A stretch of DNA of 64,000 bases from Desulfotignum sp. (GTDB taxonomy: Bacteria; Desulfobacterota; Desulfobacteria; Desulfobacterales; Desulfobacteraceae). The stretch lies in assembly GCA_011390635.1 (NCBI GenBank), contig JAABSA010000012.1, positions 30,999 to 94,998 of the forward strand, read 5' to 3'. The stretch's first letter is position 1; every line of letters starts with the position of its first letter. The notes under the pieces are model-generated. The model saw nothing but the letters and a program-made list of their open reading frames with translations. It made no database searches and was not told where the DNA came from. A program made the position numbers and the translations under genes. Shown in pieces: positions 42,972 to 52,454 of the stretch.

Positions 42972-45188
42972 CTATGGGCGGACATCCGCGGAAGCCTGCA
43001 AAGCGCTGACCGGCAGTTTCAGGGTCACACAGGTGCCGGCAGGGCCTGAATCGATATCCAGTGAAGCCCCCATCAGTTTGGCCCGGTAGTTCATGATGCG
43101 CAGTCCCATGCCCCGGGTTTCTTCGGATGGGACAATGCCGGTGCCGTTGTCTGTGATGCTGAGAAGGAACAATGTTCTTTCATATTTCATCTCGATGAGT
43201 ATCCGGTCTGCTTTTCCGTGGCGGATGGCGTTCTGTACCGATTCCTGGGTGATATGGTAGAGATTGATGTTGATCATATCGGAGCCGGCTGGTATTTTTT
43301 CATGAAACAAAAGTGTGCATTTCACCCGGTGCACCATCCGGGTGTTGGCGGCCAGTTCCTGTAAAGACGACAACAGGCCGTGCTTGAAATACACCGGACA
43401 CAGTCCCCGGGCCAGAAGCCGGGTTTTCTGGATGGCCTGCTGTATCAATACGGTGATGTTTTCCGCCAGGTGAACGGCCTCAGGAGATCTCTTTTTGACT
43501 TTGGTTTTCAAAACCTTGCTCAACCCTTCCACACCGATGAGGTGGGGGCACAGATCATCATGCAGGTCATTGCCGATTTTCTGGCGTTCTTTTTCTCCGG
43601 TCTCCATGATGGCTTTTTCCAGCTGCTTTACCCGGGACACGTCCCGGTGGGTAATCACGGTTCCCAGCGGGTTGCCATGTTTATCCCGGTACACCGATCC
43701 CCGCAGGGTCACCTCGATGAGCCGGCCATCTCTGGCCTTGCGGATGGTTTCTGTACGGGGCAGCACCTTGCCTGCAAGAATGGTATGGATACCCTCCATG
43801 GTCTCCTTCCAGTGCTCTTCCGGGACGAAATGATCCATTTTTCTGCCTGTGCTTTCTGCCAGTGAATATCCGAACACCCGGGTAAATGCAGGGTTCAAAT
43901 AGGTAACACACCCATCCATGTCATAGACGATGATGGGGTCTGGTGCTGCCTCCATCACGGACCGGTAGCGTTCTTCACTCTCCTGCAACGCCTCCTGGGC
44001 CAGTTTGCGCTCGGCTATCTGGGCTTTGAGGTCCCGGGAGTAGGCCTCCAGTTTTTCCATAAACGAGTTGTAGTAAAAGGTGATCTGTCCCACTTCATCC
44101 AAAGAATGGGTCGTGACCATTCTGTTTGAAAATCCGTCCATGATATCTTCGTTGAACCGGTCCATCAGTTTTCGCAAAGGGTCTGTGATGGTGGCGCTTA
44201 AAAAAAAGGTAATGGGAATAAAGATCACAAAAGAAACAAGTCCGACCATCAGGATGAAATTTTTGATGGTTTCCAGCGGGAAGAAAAACTCATCCAGAAA
44301 AATGGAAGAGGCGACAATCCAGTCATATTCAGGCAGGTGGTTGAAAAACACCAGTTTTTTTCTGGACGGGGTATTGCCGCTGCTCCATGAATGGGTCAAT
44401 TTTCCATTCTTTTTTTTGAGCATTTCCATAAAAAAGGTATTCTTGTATTCCGGACTGGAAAAAACATTTGTACCGGTAAGTTCCGGATGGATAATGATCT
44501 GTCCCTTTGTATCCATCACACAGGCATACCCGGTTTTGCCAAAACGCTGGTCCAGGATGCTTTTTTGAAAATCATTGATATCCATCAGTTCGGAAAACTC
44601 TTTTCTGTAGGAGGACACGGTGATCATCCAGTCCCAGGGGCCAAAGTATGCAAGGTATAATGCCTTGGGCCTGGGGGCTTTATCATCCGGATTCTGCCAG
44701 TCATATTCAATATACCCCTTTTTTTTCAACACCATCTCCCGGACAAATTCATGGTCGGAAATATCCAGACCTTCCAGCAGTTTTTTGGGATGTTTCACCA
44801 CCCTGCCTGTCCCGTCCAGAATGCAGATATAGCCGTTGGTTCCGATTTTCTGGGCCAGCATAATATCTGCGGCCAGGTTTTTTGCCTGTGCAGGGGTCAG
44901 TGTACCGTTGGCCTCAAGACTGTATAGATGCCGTACAATGTCCAGGTTTTTTTCTGCCGTGGCCCGCAGATAATTTTTAATGGACACGGATGCGGCGGTT
45001 TTAACAGTGTTCACCATGGCGGATGTGGCATTATCCAGTTCGTTTTCCATGTTTTTTTCAACGTTCTGCCTGACAATGGAATAGATGGTCAGGCTGGAAA
45101 GCCCCATGATCACAAGAAAAGTGAATGAAAAGATGCACAAGATTTTATACCGGATGGGTAAATTTGTAAACAAATGAAGCAGGTTCAT
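42972..45188 (-). CDS. Cache-PAS sensor histidine kinase (NarX/DegS-type kinase core)
   Basis: 738 residues with AGGAGTGTC before the start. TM1 (about 14-36), then a long periplasmic region with two similar Cache units (GTNGYICILDGTGRVVKHPK ... WDWMITVSSY and GKTGYACVMDTKGQIIIHPE ... YDWIVASSIF), TM2 near 310-332, HAMP, coiled coil, PAS (YRSVMEAAPDPIIVYDMDG), and the HisKA_3 box EKERQKIGNDLHDDLCPHLIG. The ATPase has ITDNGTGI and RGMGLRIMNYRAKLMG. sCache_2-like units are known to bind acetate and other short carboxylates, which fits the neighbouring acetate operon. It pairs with the LuxR-type regulator. Confidence 0.9.
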   Translation of the reverse strand: MNLLHLFTNLPIRYKILCIFSFTFLVIMGLSSLTIYSIVRQNVEKNMENELDNATSAMVNTVKTAASVSIKNYLRATAEKNLDIVRHLYSLEANGTLTPAQAKNLAADIMLAQKIGTNGYICILDGTGRVVKHPKKLLEGLDISDHEFVREMVLKKKGYIEYDWQNPDDKAPRPKALYLAYFGPWDWMITVSSYRKEFSELMDINDFQKSILDQRFGKTGYACVMDTKGQIIIHPELTGTNVFSSPEYKNTFFMEMLKKKNGKLTHSWSSGNTPSRKKLVFFNHLPEYDWIVASSIFLDEFFFPLETIKNFILMVGLVSFVIFIPITFFLSATITDPLRKLMDRFNEDIMDGFSNRMVTTHSLDEVGQITFYYNSFMEKLEAYSRDLKAQIAERKLAQEALQESEERYRSVMEAAPDPIIVYDMDGCVTYLNPAFTRVFGYSLAESTGRKMDHFVPEEHWKETMEGIHTILAGKVLPRTETIRKARDGRLIEVTLRGSVYRDKHGNPLGTVITHRDVSRVKQLEKAIMETGEKERQKIGNDLHDDLCPHLIGVEGLSKVLKTKVKKRSPEAVHLAENITVLIQQAIQKTRLLARGLCPVYFKHGLLSSLQELAANTRMVHRVKCTLLFHEKIPAGSDMININLYHITQESVQNAIRHGKADRILIEMKYERTLFLLSITDNGTGIVPSEETRGMGLRIMNYRAKLMGASLDIDSGPAGTCVTLKLPVSALQASADVRP

Positions 45189-45247
45189 GACACTCCTGAA
45201 AAAAGATTTTTGTATCTGCAGGTCTGCCCGGGCCGATATTTTTGCCT

Positions 45248-46441
45248 TTAAAACCCCGGAGGAAACAACCGGGCGGTTTGTTTTTCCAGGCGGTTTCCCA
45301 GGGCCAGCTCCGCCATATTCTGCCGGAGCATGTCCAGAATATCATCAACGGATTCATGGATTTCCAGGGCCTCAGGGTGTGCCTGGATTACGGCGAAAAA
45401 GGCCTGGACCACGGCCGGGTCAAACAGGGTGCCCACTCCGTGTTTCAATTTGGAAACCGCTGATGACAGGTCTTTGGCCGGTATGCCGGGCCGGCCGGAT
45501 GTCATGGTTTCAAATACGTCACACACCGCCAGTATCCTTGCTCCCAAAGGAATGTTCTCTCCTTTGATGCCGTCGGGGTATCCGCTGCCGTCAAACCGTT
45601 CATGGTGGTGGCGGATTATGGGCGCCATATCATTGAAAAAGGTCAGCGGCAGCAGGATATCCGCCCCCAGGACCGGATGCTGCCGGATCTGTTTCATCTC
45701 TCCGGGGGTCAGATGCCCCAGACGTTCCAGTACCGTATCCCGGGTGCCGATTTTTCCGATATCGTGGAGAATGCCGGCATGGAATATGTTTTTGACCATG
45801 GTTTCGGTAAGTCCCATCTGCCGGGCTGTCAGCCGGGAAAGTGTTGCCACCCGGCGGGAATGGCCATGGGTAACCCGGTCCCGGGCATCAATGGCCAGGG
45901 CGAACCCCTCCACAATTTTTTGGTAGATGTCCATGGTTTTCTGGTCATATCCAATGGCTTTTTCCAGAGCGATGGCCCCCTGCTCCCCTAAAGCAGTCAC
46001 CAGTTCCAGTTCATGGTCGAAAAGGGTGCGGCTGCCCATGAAATAGACAGCCAGAAGCCCGGTATAGGGGCCGGCAATGTCAAAGAAAAGACCGGTCACA
46101 GAATTGATTTTGCGTTTCCCCAGCCTTTCCAGATCCGGTATCCGCTCGTCATTTCTGGCATCGGGAATGACCACACAGTCCTTTTCATGGTGGCCAAAAA
46201 TGGTCATGAGGGTGGCATAGTCTGTCTGCATCAGACTCTGGTAGTCAAAACCGTGGAAGATTTTTGTTTCAATGCATTCTTTTTGGGTGTTCAACAGCCA
46301 GAAAATACTGCCTTTGGCAGCCATAATCCGGGTGATATTTTCCACTATACATGCCAGAATATCTCTGGTATCGCTGTTGGCGTGGATTTTTTTGCTGATG
46401 CGGGCAAACAGGGTAAAATACTGATGAAAATCAGGTGTCAT
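45248..46441 (-). CDS. GAF + HD-GYP domain protein (cyclic di-GMP phosphodiesterase)
   Basis: 397 residues from ATG 46441, which follows GGGAAG. The GAF domain (about 20-170, KIHANSDTRDILACIVENITRIM onward) precedes an HD-GYP domain with HDIGKIGTRDTVLERLGHLTPGEMKQIRQHP and HHERFDGSGYPDGIKGENIP. All metal and GYP residues are present, so it should hydrolyse cyclic di-GMP in response to a GAF ligand. The start lies 15 nt after the stop of the DUF294 gene, so the two are co-transcribed. Confidence 0.93.
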   Translation of the reverse strand: MTPDFHQYFTLFARISKKIHANSDTRDILACIVENITRIMAAKGSIFWLLNTQKECIETKIFHGFDYQSLMQTDYATLMTIFGHHEKDCVVIPDARNDERIPDLERLGKRKINSVTGLFFDIAGPYTGLLAVYFMGSRTLFDHELELVTALGEQGAIALEKAIGYDQKTMDIYQKIVEGFALAIDARDRVTHGHSRRVATLSRLTARQMGLTETMVKNIFHAGILHDIGKIGTRDTVLERLGHLTPGEMKQIRQHPVLGADILLPLTFFNDMAPIIRHHHERFDGSGYPDGIKGENIPLGARILAVCDVFETMTSGRPGIPAKDLSSAVSKLKHGVGTLFDPAVVQAFFAVIQAHPEALEIHESVDDILDMLRQNMAELALGNRLEKQTARLFPPGF

Positions 46442-46455
46442 TGCTTTCTTCCCGT

Positions 46456-47571
46456 TTAATTGAAAAAATTCATCCATTTGATGCTGTAGGTGTTGCGCAT
46501 CTGTTTCTGGAGACGGGTTACCGTGTCCAGCGCTTTTTTCAGCTGTGTTTTTTCCATGCCGCTCAGGGTGGACAGATCCACACAATTGACCGGCAGATCC
46601 GGATGTCTGTCCTGTTTCAGGTGGCTGGCAATCTTGAGCCGGTTTAAATGGTAAAAAGCCTCCTGGCAGTGTTCATATGCCTCATATGAAAGAACCCCCT
46701 TTTTTTTTAATAACATCATCCGTTCCAGGGTGGCGGGAGCGCTGATGCCGTGGTTCAAAGCCATGATCCGGATACCATTGATAAGATGTGCCAGGCCAGC
46801 GGTTTTGATGTTGAAACAGGCCTTGCATTTTTTTGTGCGCCGGGTCCTGATCCTGCCGAAAAAGGTTTTGGGGGAGGCGAAAAGAAAATCATCCCGGGTC
46901 AGGTAGTGGCTTACTCCGGGATGGCTTTGGAACAATGCAAACACCTTGTCCCAGAGGCTTTTGGCCATGGGTATATCGCCGTATACCGGCCTGAAATCCA
47001 GCAGAATGGTCAGCTGCCGGATATCTTCTGGTTCAGCTGAACCGATCCATCGGTCCAGGGCCTGGTGCCACCGGGTCAACGGCCGCCGCCATTGCGGATT
47101 GGTGGCCATGACATCTCCTTTGCACAGGGTGAACCCGAACCGGTCCAGGTCCGTGACCACCTGCTGTGCCAGGTGTGCAAAATAATCGTCCCATGCCTTT
47201 TCTTCGGACCGGGGCGGGTCCGCGTAAATCAGGGCATTGTCCTGGTCGGTTCTTACCACCTGTTCCTGCCTGGCATCACTGCCCATGGAAATCCAGCAGA
47301 ATTTTCCCGGGGGGGAACGCCTGTCCCTGGCGTTGATGGCATCCACGTGAAAACAAATGATCCGGGCGGTGAGGGCATCATGGATGGCGGAAACCGCCTG
47401 TAAAATGTCAGCCAGGTCGGTGGGACTGTAGAGCATCAGACGGGTAAAAATGTCCAGCCGTTCCCCCAGCAGGGCAAAATCCGGATAGTCCTGTTCTCTG
47501 GTCAGGGTTTTCATGATATCTTGAAAATGACCGGTCAGTTCCGGTGCCAAAGACATATCTCCAACTTTCAT
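46456..47571 (-). CDS. DUF294-type nucleotidyltransferase (PII-uridylyltransferase-like) without CBS domains
   Basis: 371 residues. The nucleotidyltransferase motif is in WISMGSDARQEQVVRTDQDNALIY, and the substrate-binding helical part follows (RQLTILLDFRPVYGD, then HLINGIRIMALNHGI). Related proteins usually carry N-terminal cNMP/CBS domains and often lie beside acetate symporter genes; here only about 80 helical residues precede the catalytic part. It may uridylylate or adenylylate a protein. It is followed by the HD-GYP gene and preceded by ackA. Confidence 0.85.
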   Translation of the reverse strand: MKVGDMSLAPELTGHFQDIMKTLTREQDYPDFALLGERLDIFTRLMLYSPTDLADILQAVSAIHDALTARIICFHVDAINARDRRSPPGKFCWISMGSDARQEQVVRTDQDNALIYADPPRSEEKAWDDYFAHLAQQVVTDLDRFGFTLCKGDVMATNPQWRRPLTRWHQALDRWIGSAEPEDIRQLTILLDFRPVYGDIPMAKSLWDKVFALFQSHPGVSHYLTRDDFLFASPKTFFGRIRTRRTKKCKACFNIKTAGLAHLINGIRIMALNHGISAPATLERMMLLKKKGVLSYEAYEHCQEAFYHLNRLKIASHLKQDRHPDLPVNCVDLSTLSGMEKTQLKKALDTVTRLQKQMRNTYSIKWMNFFN

Positions 47572-47608
47572 GGAATGGCCAGCCTGGTGATTTCAGTATG
47601 GGATCCTG

Positions 47609-48817
47609 TCATCCACACACCATTTTTTGGGTTTCTCTGGCGATTTTAAGCTCTTCATTGGTGGGCACAACCAGGATTGCCACGGCTGCCTCCACAGGGC
47701 TGATCTGCCGCAAATTTTTTGTATCAGCCATGTTTTTGTCCGGATCGATCCCAATGCCCAGGTACGTTAAATTGCTGCAGCAGCGCTCCCGGATCTCAGG
47801 GGCGTTTTCCCCGATACCTCCGGTGAAAACCAGGGCATCCAGTCCGCCCAGGACTGCGGTATAGGCCCCTATATATTTTTTGATGCGATAGGTGTATACA
47901 TCCAGGGCCAGACGGGACTGATCATCTCCTTTTGCAGCATTGTCCAGCACAGATCGCATATCATTTTCTCCGCACAGGCCTTTGAGTCCGCTCTCTTTGT
48001 TGAGCAGATCATCCATGTCATCAATGGACATGTTCAGGTGCCGGGATAAAAAAAAGGGGATGGCAGGATCGATATCACCGGCGCGGGTTCCCATGACCAG
48101 GCCCTCCAGCGGGGTCAAGCCCATTGAGGTGTCCACGCATTGGCCGTTTTTAACGGCTGATGCGCTGGCACCATTGCCCAGGTGCAATGTGATCAGGTGG
48201 AGCCGGTCCAGGGGTTTTCCCAGAAAATCTGCTGCCTCTTGCGCCACATAAGAGTGGGAGGTGCCGTGGAACCCGTATCGCCGGACCCGGATTTTTTCAT
48301 ACAATTCATAAGGCAGGGCATACATATAGGCATGTTTTGGCAGGGTCTGATGAAAAGCAGTATCAAATACCGCCACCTGGGGGGCGTGGGGAAAAATGGA
48401 TTGGGCCACCCGGATGCCGGTCAGGTTGGCAGGATTATGCAGCGGAGCCAGGGGGATGTTTTTTTCTATTTCATCCATCACTTCTTTATCAATGATCCCG
48501 GGAGTCTGAAATGTTTCACCGCCATGCACTACCCGGTGGCCCACAGCCGCAATATCGGATGTATCCCTGATCACCCCGTGGTCCCTGTCCATCAGAAGTG
48601 CCGTTATGCGCGCCAGGCCTTTGGAATGGTCCATATGGCTTGCACTGATGCATTTTTTTTTCCGGGTGCCATCCTGTGCCATGGTTGTGTGGGTAAGAGA
48701 TCCTGCATCACTGCCGATGTTTTCGGCAATGCCTGTGGCCAGCACTTTTTCTGTGGCCATGTCAAACAATTGGTACTTGATGGAGGAACTGCCGGTATTG
48801 ATGACCAGTATTTTCAT
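47609..48817 (-). CDS. ackA: Acetate kinase
   Basis: 402 residues. The start MKILVINTGSSSIKYQLFDM has AAAGGAG upstream. Signatures VGHRVVHGGE, VAVFDTAFHQTLP, RRYGFHGTSHSYV, HLGNGASASAVKNGQCVDTSMGLTPLEGLVMGTRAGDIDP and FTGGIGENAPEIRE cover the ASKHA active site. It interconverts acetyl phosphate plus ADP with acetate plus ATP. Its ATG overlaps the pta stop (ATGA). In acetate-oxidising or fermenting sulfate reducers this pair activates acetate or makes ATP. Confidence 0.98.
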   Translation of the reverse strand: MKILVINTGSSSIKYQLFDMATEKVLATGIAENIGSDAGSLTHTTMAQDGTRKKKCISASHMDHSKGLARITALLMDRDHGVIRDTSDIAAVGHRVVHGGETFQTPGIIDKEVMDEIEKNIPLAPLHNPANLTGIRVAQSIFPHAPQVAVFDTAFHQTLPKHAYMYALPYELYEKIRVRRYGFHGTSHSYVAQEAADFLGKPLDRLHLITLHLGNGASASAVKNGQCVDTSMGLTPLEGLVMGTRAGDIDPAIPFFLSRHLNMSIDDMDDLLNKESGLKGLCGENDMRSVLDNAAKGDDQSRLALDVYTYRIKKYIGAYTAVLGGLDALVFTGGIGENAPEIRERCCSNLTYLGIGIDPDKNMADTKNLRQISPVEAAVAILVVPTNEELKIARETQKMVCG

Positions 48818-50928
48818 GTCTGCTCCTTTTCCGCCCTGGCCTGAATGGCTGTTATGGCAATGGTGTTGACCACATCTGATACGAGGCATCCCCGGCTCAG
48901 GTCATTGACCGGTTTGTTCAGCCCCTGGAGCACCGGACCGATGGCAACGGCTCCGGCAGACCGCTGCACAGCTTTATAGGTGTTGTTGCCGGTGTTCAGA
49001 TCGGGAAATATAAACACCGTGGCTTTACCAGCCACAGCACTGCCCGGCATTTTTATGCCGGCCACAATGGGGTCGATGGCAGCATCGTACTGGATGGGGC
49101 CTTCTATCTTTATATCAAGCCCCTGGGCAGCAGACAGTTCCCTGGCCAGCCCGGTTGCCTTTCGCACCTTTTCCACGTCAACGCCCTTGCCCGATACCCC
49201 TGTGGAATAAGATAACATGGCCACCCGGGGCGCAATATCAAAAATTTGGGCGGTGCGGGCTGAACTGATTGCAATCTGGGCCAGCAGTTCTGCATCCGGG
49301 TCGGGATTGATGGCACAATCCCCATACACCAGCACCCGGTCTTTCAGGCACATGAAGAACACACTGGAAACAAAGGAGATCCCGGGCTTGGTTTTGATGA
49401 TTTCAAATGCCGGCCGGATCGTATCCTGGGTGGTATGCACGGCCCCGGAAACCATACCGTCGGCATCTGCCTTATGGACCATCATGGTGCCGAAAAAATT
49501 GGCATCACTCATGACATCTCTGGCTGTTTCCATGGTAATGCCTTTGTGTTTTCGCAAGGCATAATAGGTGTAAACATACGCTTCAAACTGTTCAGATGTC
49601 TGTATTTCCAAAATCCTTGCAGCGTCCAGGTTCAAACCCAGCCGGGAGATTTTCTTGCGGATCCGGGCTTTGTTTCCCAACAGGGTCAGGGTCACCACAT
49701 CACGCCGCAGCAGGATTTCAGCAGCAGCCAAAATGCGGTCATCCTCCGCTTCGGGCAGTACAATGTGCTGTTTTTTACCTTCCCTGGCTTTTTGCAGCAA
49801 TCCGTATTCAAACATTTTGGGGGTGACCACGATAGTCCGGGAACTGATGATTTTTTGGGCAAGGTCCCGAGAGTTGATGCATGTGTCAAACACTTCCAGT
49901 GCCCGGGTGATTTTGCGTTCATTGTCAGGGGAGATATTGGCATGGACCCGGCTCACCATAATGGCTGACGGAAACGTGTCTTTTTCCACGGCAAGAATGG
50001 GCACCATGTTGGAAAATCCTTGAATGAGCCGGCAGATCGGTTCTTCGGGTGTGAGGCCTCCGGTGAGCATAATCCCTGAAATATTGGGCATGGTCATGGA
50101 TGATACGGCGCTCAGACAGGCAACGATGACATCGGACCGGTCTCCCGGAGTAATGACAAGGGTGCCGTGTTCCAGGCGGGGTAAAAAATTGCGCAGCTGC
50201 ATGGCTGCCACGGTAAAACTGTACACATGCCTGTTGATCTGGTCTTTGCCGTACAGGATGTCAGCGCCCAGAATATGGGCGATTTCTCCCACCGTGGGGT
50301 TTCCCAGGCGGATATCGTTGGGTATGGCATAGAGCAGCTGGCCCGGGGCAGGGACCTGTGCCTTTAAACGGGACAGGATCTGCCGGCCCTGGTCCGGCAG
50401 GGTCCGGTTCACAACGGTGGCAATGACCTCACAACCTTCCTGGATAAAGGATTTATGGTAGATTTTTATGGATTGAATCACCTCTTCCATGGATTTTTGA
50501 AAGGCATTGGCAACCAGCAGAATCGGGCATCCCAGGTTTTTGGCTATCTTGGCGTTGATATCAAATTCAAAGGAAGCGGATGACCCTTCCAGCTCAATTC
50601 CTTCACACAATATAAAATCATGGTCGTTTTCCAGCGCCTTGTAGGCTGTGAAAATGCCTTCCATCAGCTCATCCTGTCTGCCCTTGCCGAGGAGATCGCC
50701 GGCCTGTTCCAATGTATAGGCAAACATGGCTTCATAAGGAATACCCAGTGTGAAATGGGTGGAAAACAGCTGGATGTCATTATCGGGTCGGTTTTTGTCC
50801 GCATCAATGATGGGCCTGAAAAAACCAACTCTGCCAACATTCCGGATCAATAATTCCATAATGCCCAGAGAAATGACGGATTTTCCGCTCCTTGCCTCTG
50901 TTGCCGTTATAAACAGATTTTTTGCCAT
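48814..50928 (-). CDS. pta: Phosphate acetyltransferase (long form)
   Basis: 704 residues from ATG 50928. The N-terminal AAA/DRTGG region (MAKNLFITATEARSGKSVISLGIMEL, then the DRTGG-like part around 215-330) is followed by the catalytic PTA_PTB domain (HIVLPEAEDDRILAAAEILLRRDVV, MVSGAVHTTQDTIRPAFEIIKTKPGI, AMLSYSTGVSGKG, FIFPDLNTGNNTYKAVQRSAGAVAIGPVLQGLNKPVNDLSRG). It interconverts acetyl-CoA and acetyl phosphate. The long form is usually allosterically regulated through the N-terminal part. The ribosome-binding site is weak. Confidence 0.97.
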   Translation of the reverse strand: MAKNLFITATEARSGKSVISLGIMELLIRNVGRVGFFRPIIDADKNRPDNDIQLFSTHFTLGIPYEAMFAYTLEQAGDLLGKGRQDELMEGIFTAYKALENDHDFILCEGIELEGSSASFEFDINAKIAKNLGCPILLVANAFQKSMEEVIQSIKIYHKSFIQEGCEVIATVVNRTLPDQGRQILSRLKAQVPAPGQLLYAIPNDIRLGNPTVGEIAHILGADILYGKDQINRHVYSFTVAAMQLRNFLPRLEHGTLVITPGDRSDVIVACLSAVSSMTMPNISGIMLTGGLTPEEPICRLIQGFSNMVPILAVEKDTFPSAIMVSRVHANISPDNERKITRALEVFDTCINSRDLAQKIISSRTIVVTPKMFEYGLLQKAREGKKQHIVLPEAEDDRILAAAEILLRRDVVTLTLLGNKARIRKKISRLGLNLDAARILEIQTSEQFEAYVYTYYALRKHKGITMETARDVMSDANFFGTMMVHKADADGMVSGAVHTTQDTIRPAFEIIKTKPGISFVSSVFFMCLKDRVLVYGDCAINPDPDAELLAQIAISSARTAQIFDIAPRVAMLSYSTGVSGKGVDVEKVRKATGLARELSAAQGLDIKIEGPIQYDAAIDPIVAGIKMPGSAVAGKATVFIFPDLNTGNNTYKAVQRSAGAVAIGPVLQGLNKPVNDLSRGCLVSDVVNTIAITAIQARAEKEQT

Positions 50929-50993
50929 AATGATGTGTAAACCATCCAGTTTTGGGGTTGATTGAAATCCCGGCTGCCTGATTGGCCATGCCT

Positions 50994-51329
50994 TTATGAA
51001 ACACTGTCGGGCAGGTAATCTTCCCGCACCGGAGAGAACACCTCGATGGCTACGGCATTTTCCAGAACTTCCGCCCCATGGGGAGTGCTGCCGGGCACAC
51101 ACCAGCTGTCCCCGGGGGCCACATCGAATGTGTCATCACCGATGCTCATCTTCAGCCGGCCGGTCACCAGGTATCCGGTCTGTTCATGGGGGTGGGTGTG
51201 GATGGGCAGGGTATGGCCGCCGGCAAGTTTGAACTGGGACAGAAGGGTGTTTTCGCCGTACACCAGGGTTTTGATCTGTATTCCCGGCATGGCCTGCTTG
51301 AATCCGTTGTCCTGGGCCTTGTAAAACAT
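50994..51329 (-). CDS. Small cupin-domain protein
   Basis: 111 residues from ATG 51329, with AAGGAAC upstream. The cupin motifs are GGHTLPIHTHPHEQTGYLVTGRLKMSIG (metal-binding His/His/Glu) and VAPGDSWCVPGSTPHGAEVLE (His). A single-domain beta-barrel protein that could bind a metal or small ligand; the substrate is unknown. It lies between pta and the J-domain gene on the same strand. Confidence 0.85.
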   Translation of the reverse strand: MFYKAQDNGFKQAMPGIQIKTLVYGENTLLSQFKLAGGHTLPIHTHPHEQTGYLVTGRLKMSIGDDTFDVAPGDSWCVPGSTPHGAEVLENAVAIEVFSPVREDYLPDSVS

Positions 51330-51372
51330 GGGATCGTTCCTTTCTATTTTTAAACGGTTTGAACGGCCGGTT

Positions 51373-52377
51373 TCAATTCGGCCGGGTGATTTTTTCAAGT
51401 AATGCCTGGTATGCCTCGCTGAGTTCCACAAATTTGTCATGGCTGCCGCCCTTGTCCGGGTGGTGTTCCCGGGCCAGTTTCCGGAAGCGCCGGGTCAAGG
51501 ACCGTTTGCCCATGGTGTTAAGTTCCGCTGCGGTGAGATTGAAAATTTCCCTGGCCCTGGACCGGGACACGGCCGGCTTGGGAGCTTGGGGCTGGTGAAA
51601 AAATCGGCTGCGGAATCGGAAATCCCGTTCCATCTCTTCCAGGAGAACCGTATCTCCGTAAGAGTGGTCAAAAAACATGGTCGCGTACCGGATCAGATGT
51701 TCATGCAGATGCCCGGACCGGTGGAACAGGGTTTTGTTCAAGTGGCACAGCTCCTGGATGAAAAAGGTGTCCACCTTGTTCTGGTCCAGAACATGGGGCA
51801 TTTTTTTTGCCATAAATCCGTTGAAAAACCGCTGCAGATCAAAGATGGTGTATACATAGGATTTGAGCTCCCGAAGGTTCAGGCGGCTTTCCTGCCGGAT
51901 GAACCGCTGTTCGATCTCATCTCTGCATTTTCCCTGAAGTTTTCGGAACAGTGCCGGCGGCATGTTCACCAAAGGCCCCTGGTCCATGTTGCCGAATTTG
52001 AGAAAGTGGGTCCTGCGCTTGTCAAAGGCATGGGTGGAACGGGCCACTGAAATTTTTTCTTCCCGGGTCATGCGCCGGTAAGTGGATGTTTTGCCGCGTT
52101 CTCTGAAATGGGCGGTGGCCTGCCTGATATCAGGCCGGACAAATGGCCAGAGCAGGTCTTCCAGTTCGTCGGGATCAATCGGTTTTGCCTTTTTTGAAAT
52201 GCGGCGGACAAGCTCCGGGCACACATGCCAGGCATTGCCGCCGGGATAGTCGATCCAGGCCCCGGGCAGCGGCCCGAGGGAGCAGATCTCCCGGAATCCG
52301 GAAGCTTCGTTTTTTAGCACCGATTCCCTGAGCAGGTAAGTGGTCTGCCGGTGTTTTATTATTTTTGCCAGATACAT
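51373..52377 (-). CDS. Protein with C-terminal J-domain (DnaJ-like co-chaperone)
   Basis: 334 residues. The J-domain occupies the last 60 residues (REIFNLTAAELNTMGKRSLTRRFRKLAREHHPDKGGSHDKFVELSEAYQALLEKI) with an intact HPD, so it can stimulate an Hsp70. The first 260 residues are highly basic and helical, with many Arg/Phe, and match no family I know. C-terminal placement of the J-domain is unusual; a specialised client or ribosome/nucleic-acid-linked adaptor is possible. No dnaK is nearby. Confidence 0.8.
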   Translation of the reverse strand: MYLAKIIKHRQTTYLLRESVLKNEASGFREICSLGPLPGAWIDYPGGNAWHVCPELVRRISKKAKPIDPDELEDLLWPFVRPDIRQATAHFRERGKTSTYRRMTREEKISVARSTHAFDKRRTHFLKFGNMDQGPLVNMPPALFRKLQGKCRDEIEQRFIRQESRLNLRELKSYVYTIFDLQRFFNGFMAKKMPHVLDQNKVDTFFIQELCHLNKTLFHRSGHLHEHLIRYATMFFDHSYGDTVLLEEMERDFRFRSRFFHQPQAPKPAVSRSRAREIFNLTAAELNTMGKRSLTRRFRKLAREHHPDKGGSHDKFVELSEAYQALLEKITRPN

Positions 52378-52454
52378 GGGGTGTCCATTTCAAACCGGAA
52401 TGTAAAACTAAGGTGTCCCGGGTTATGTGTGCAGATAGCTGCAATGCATTTGTG

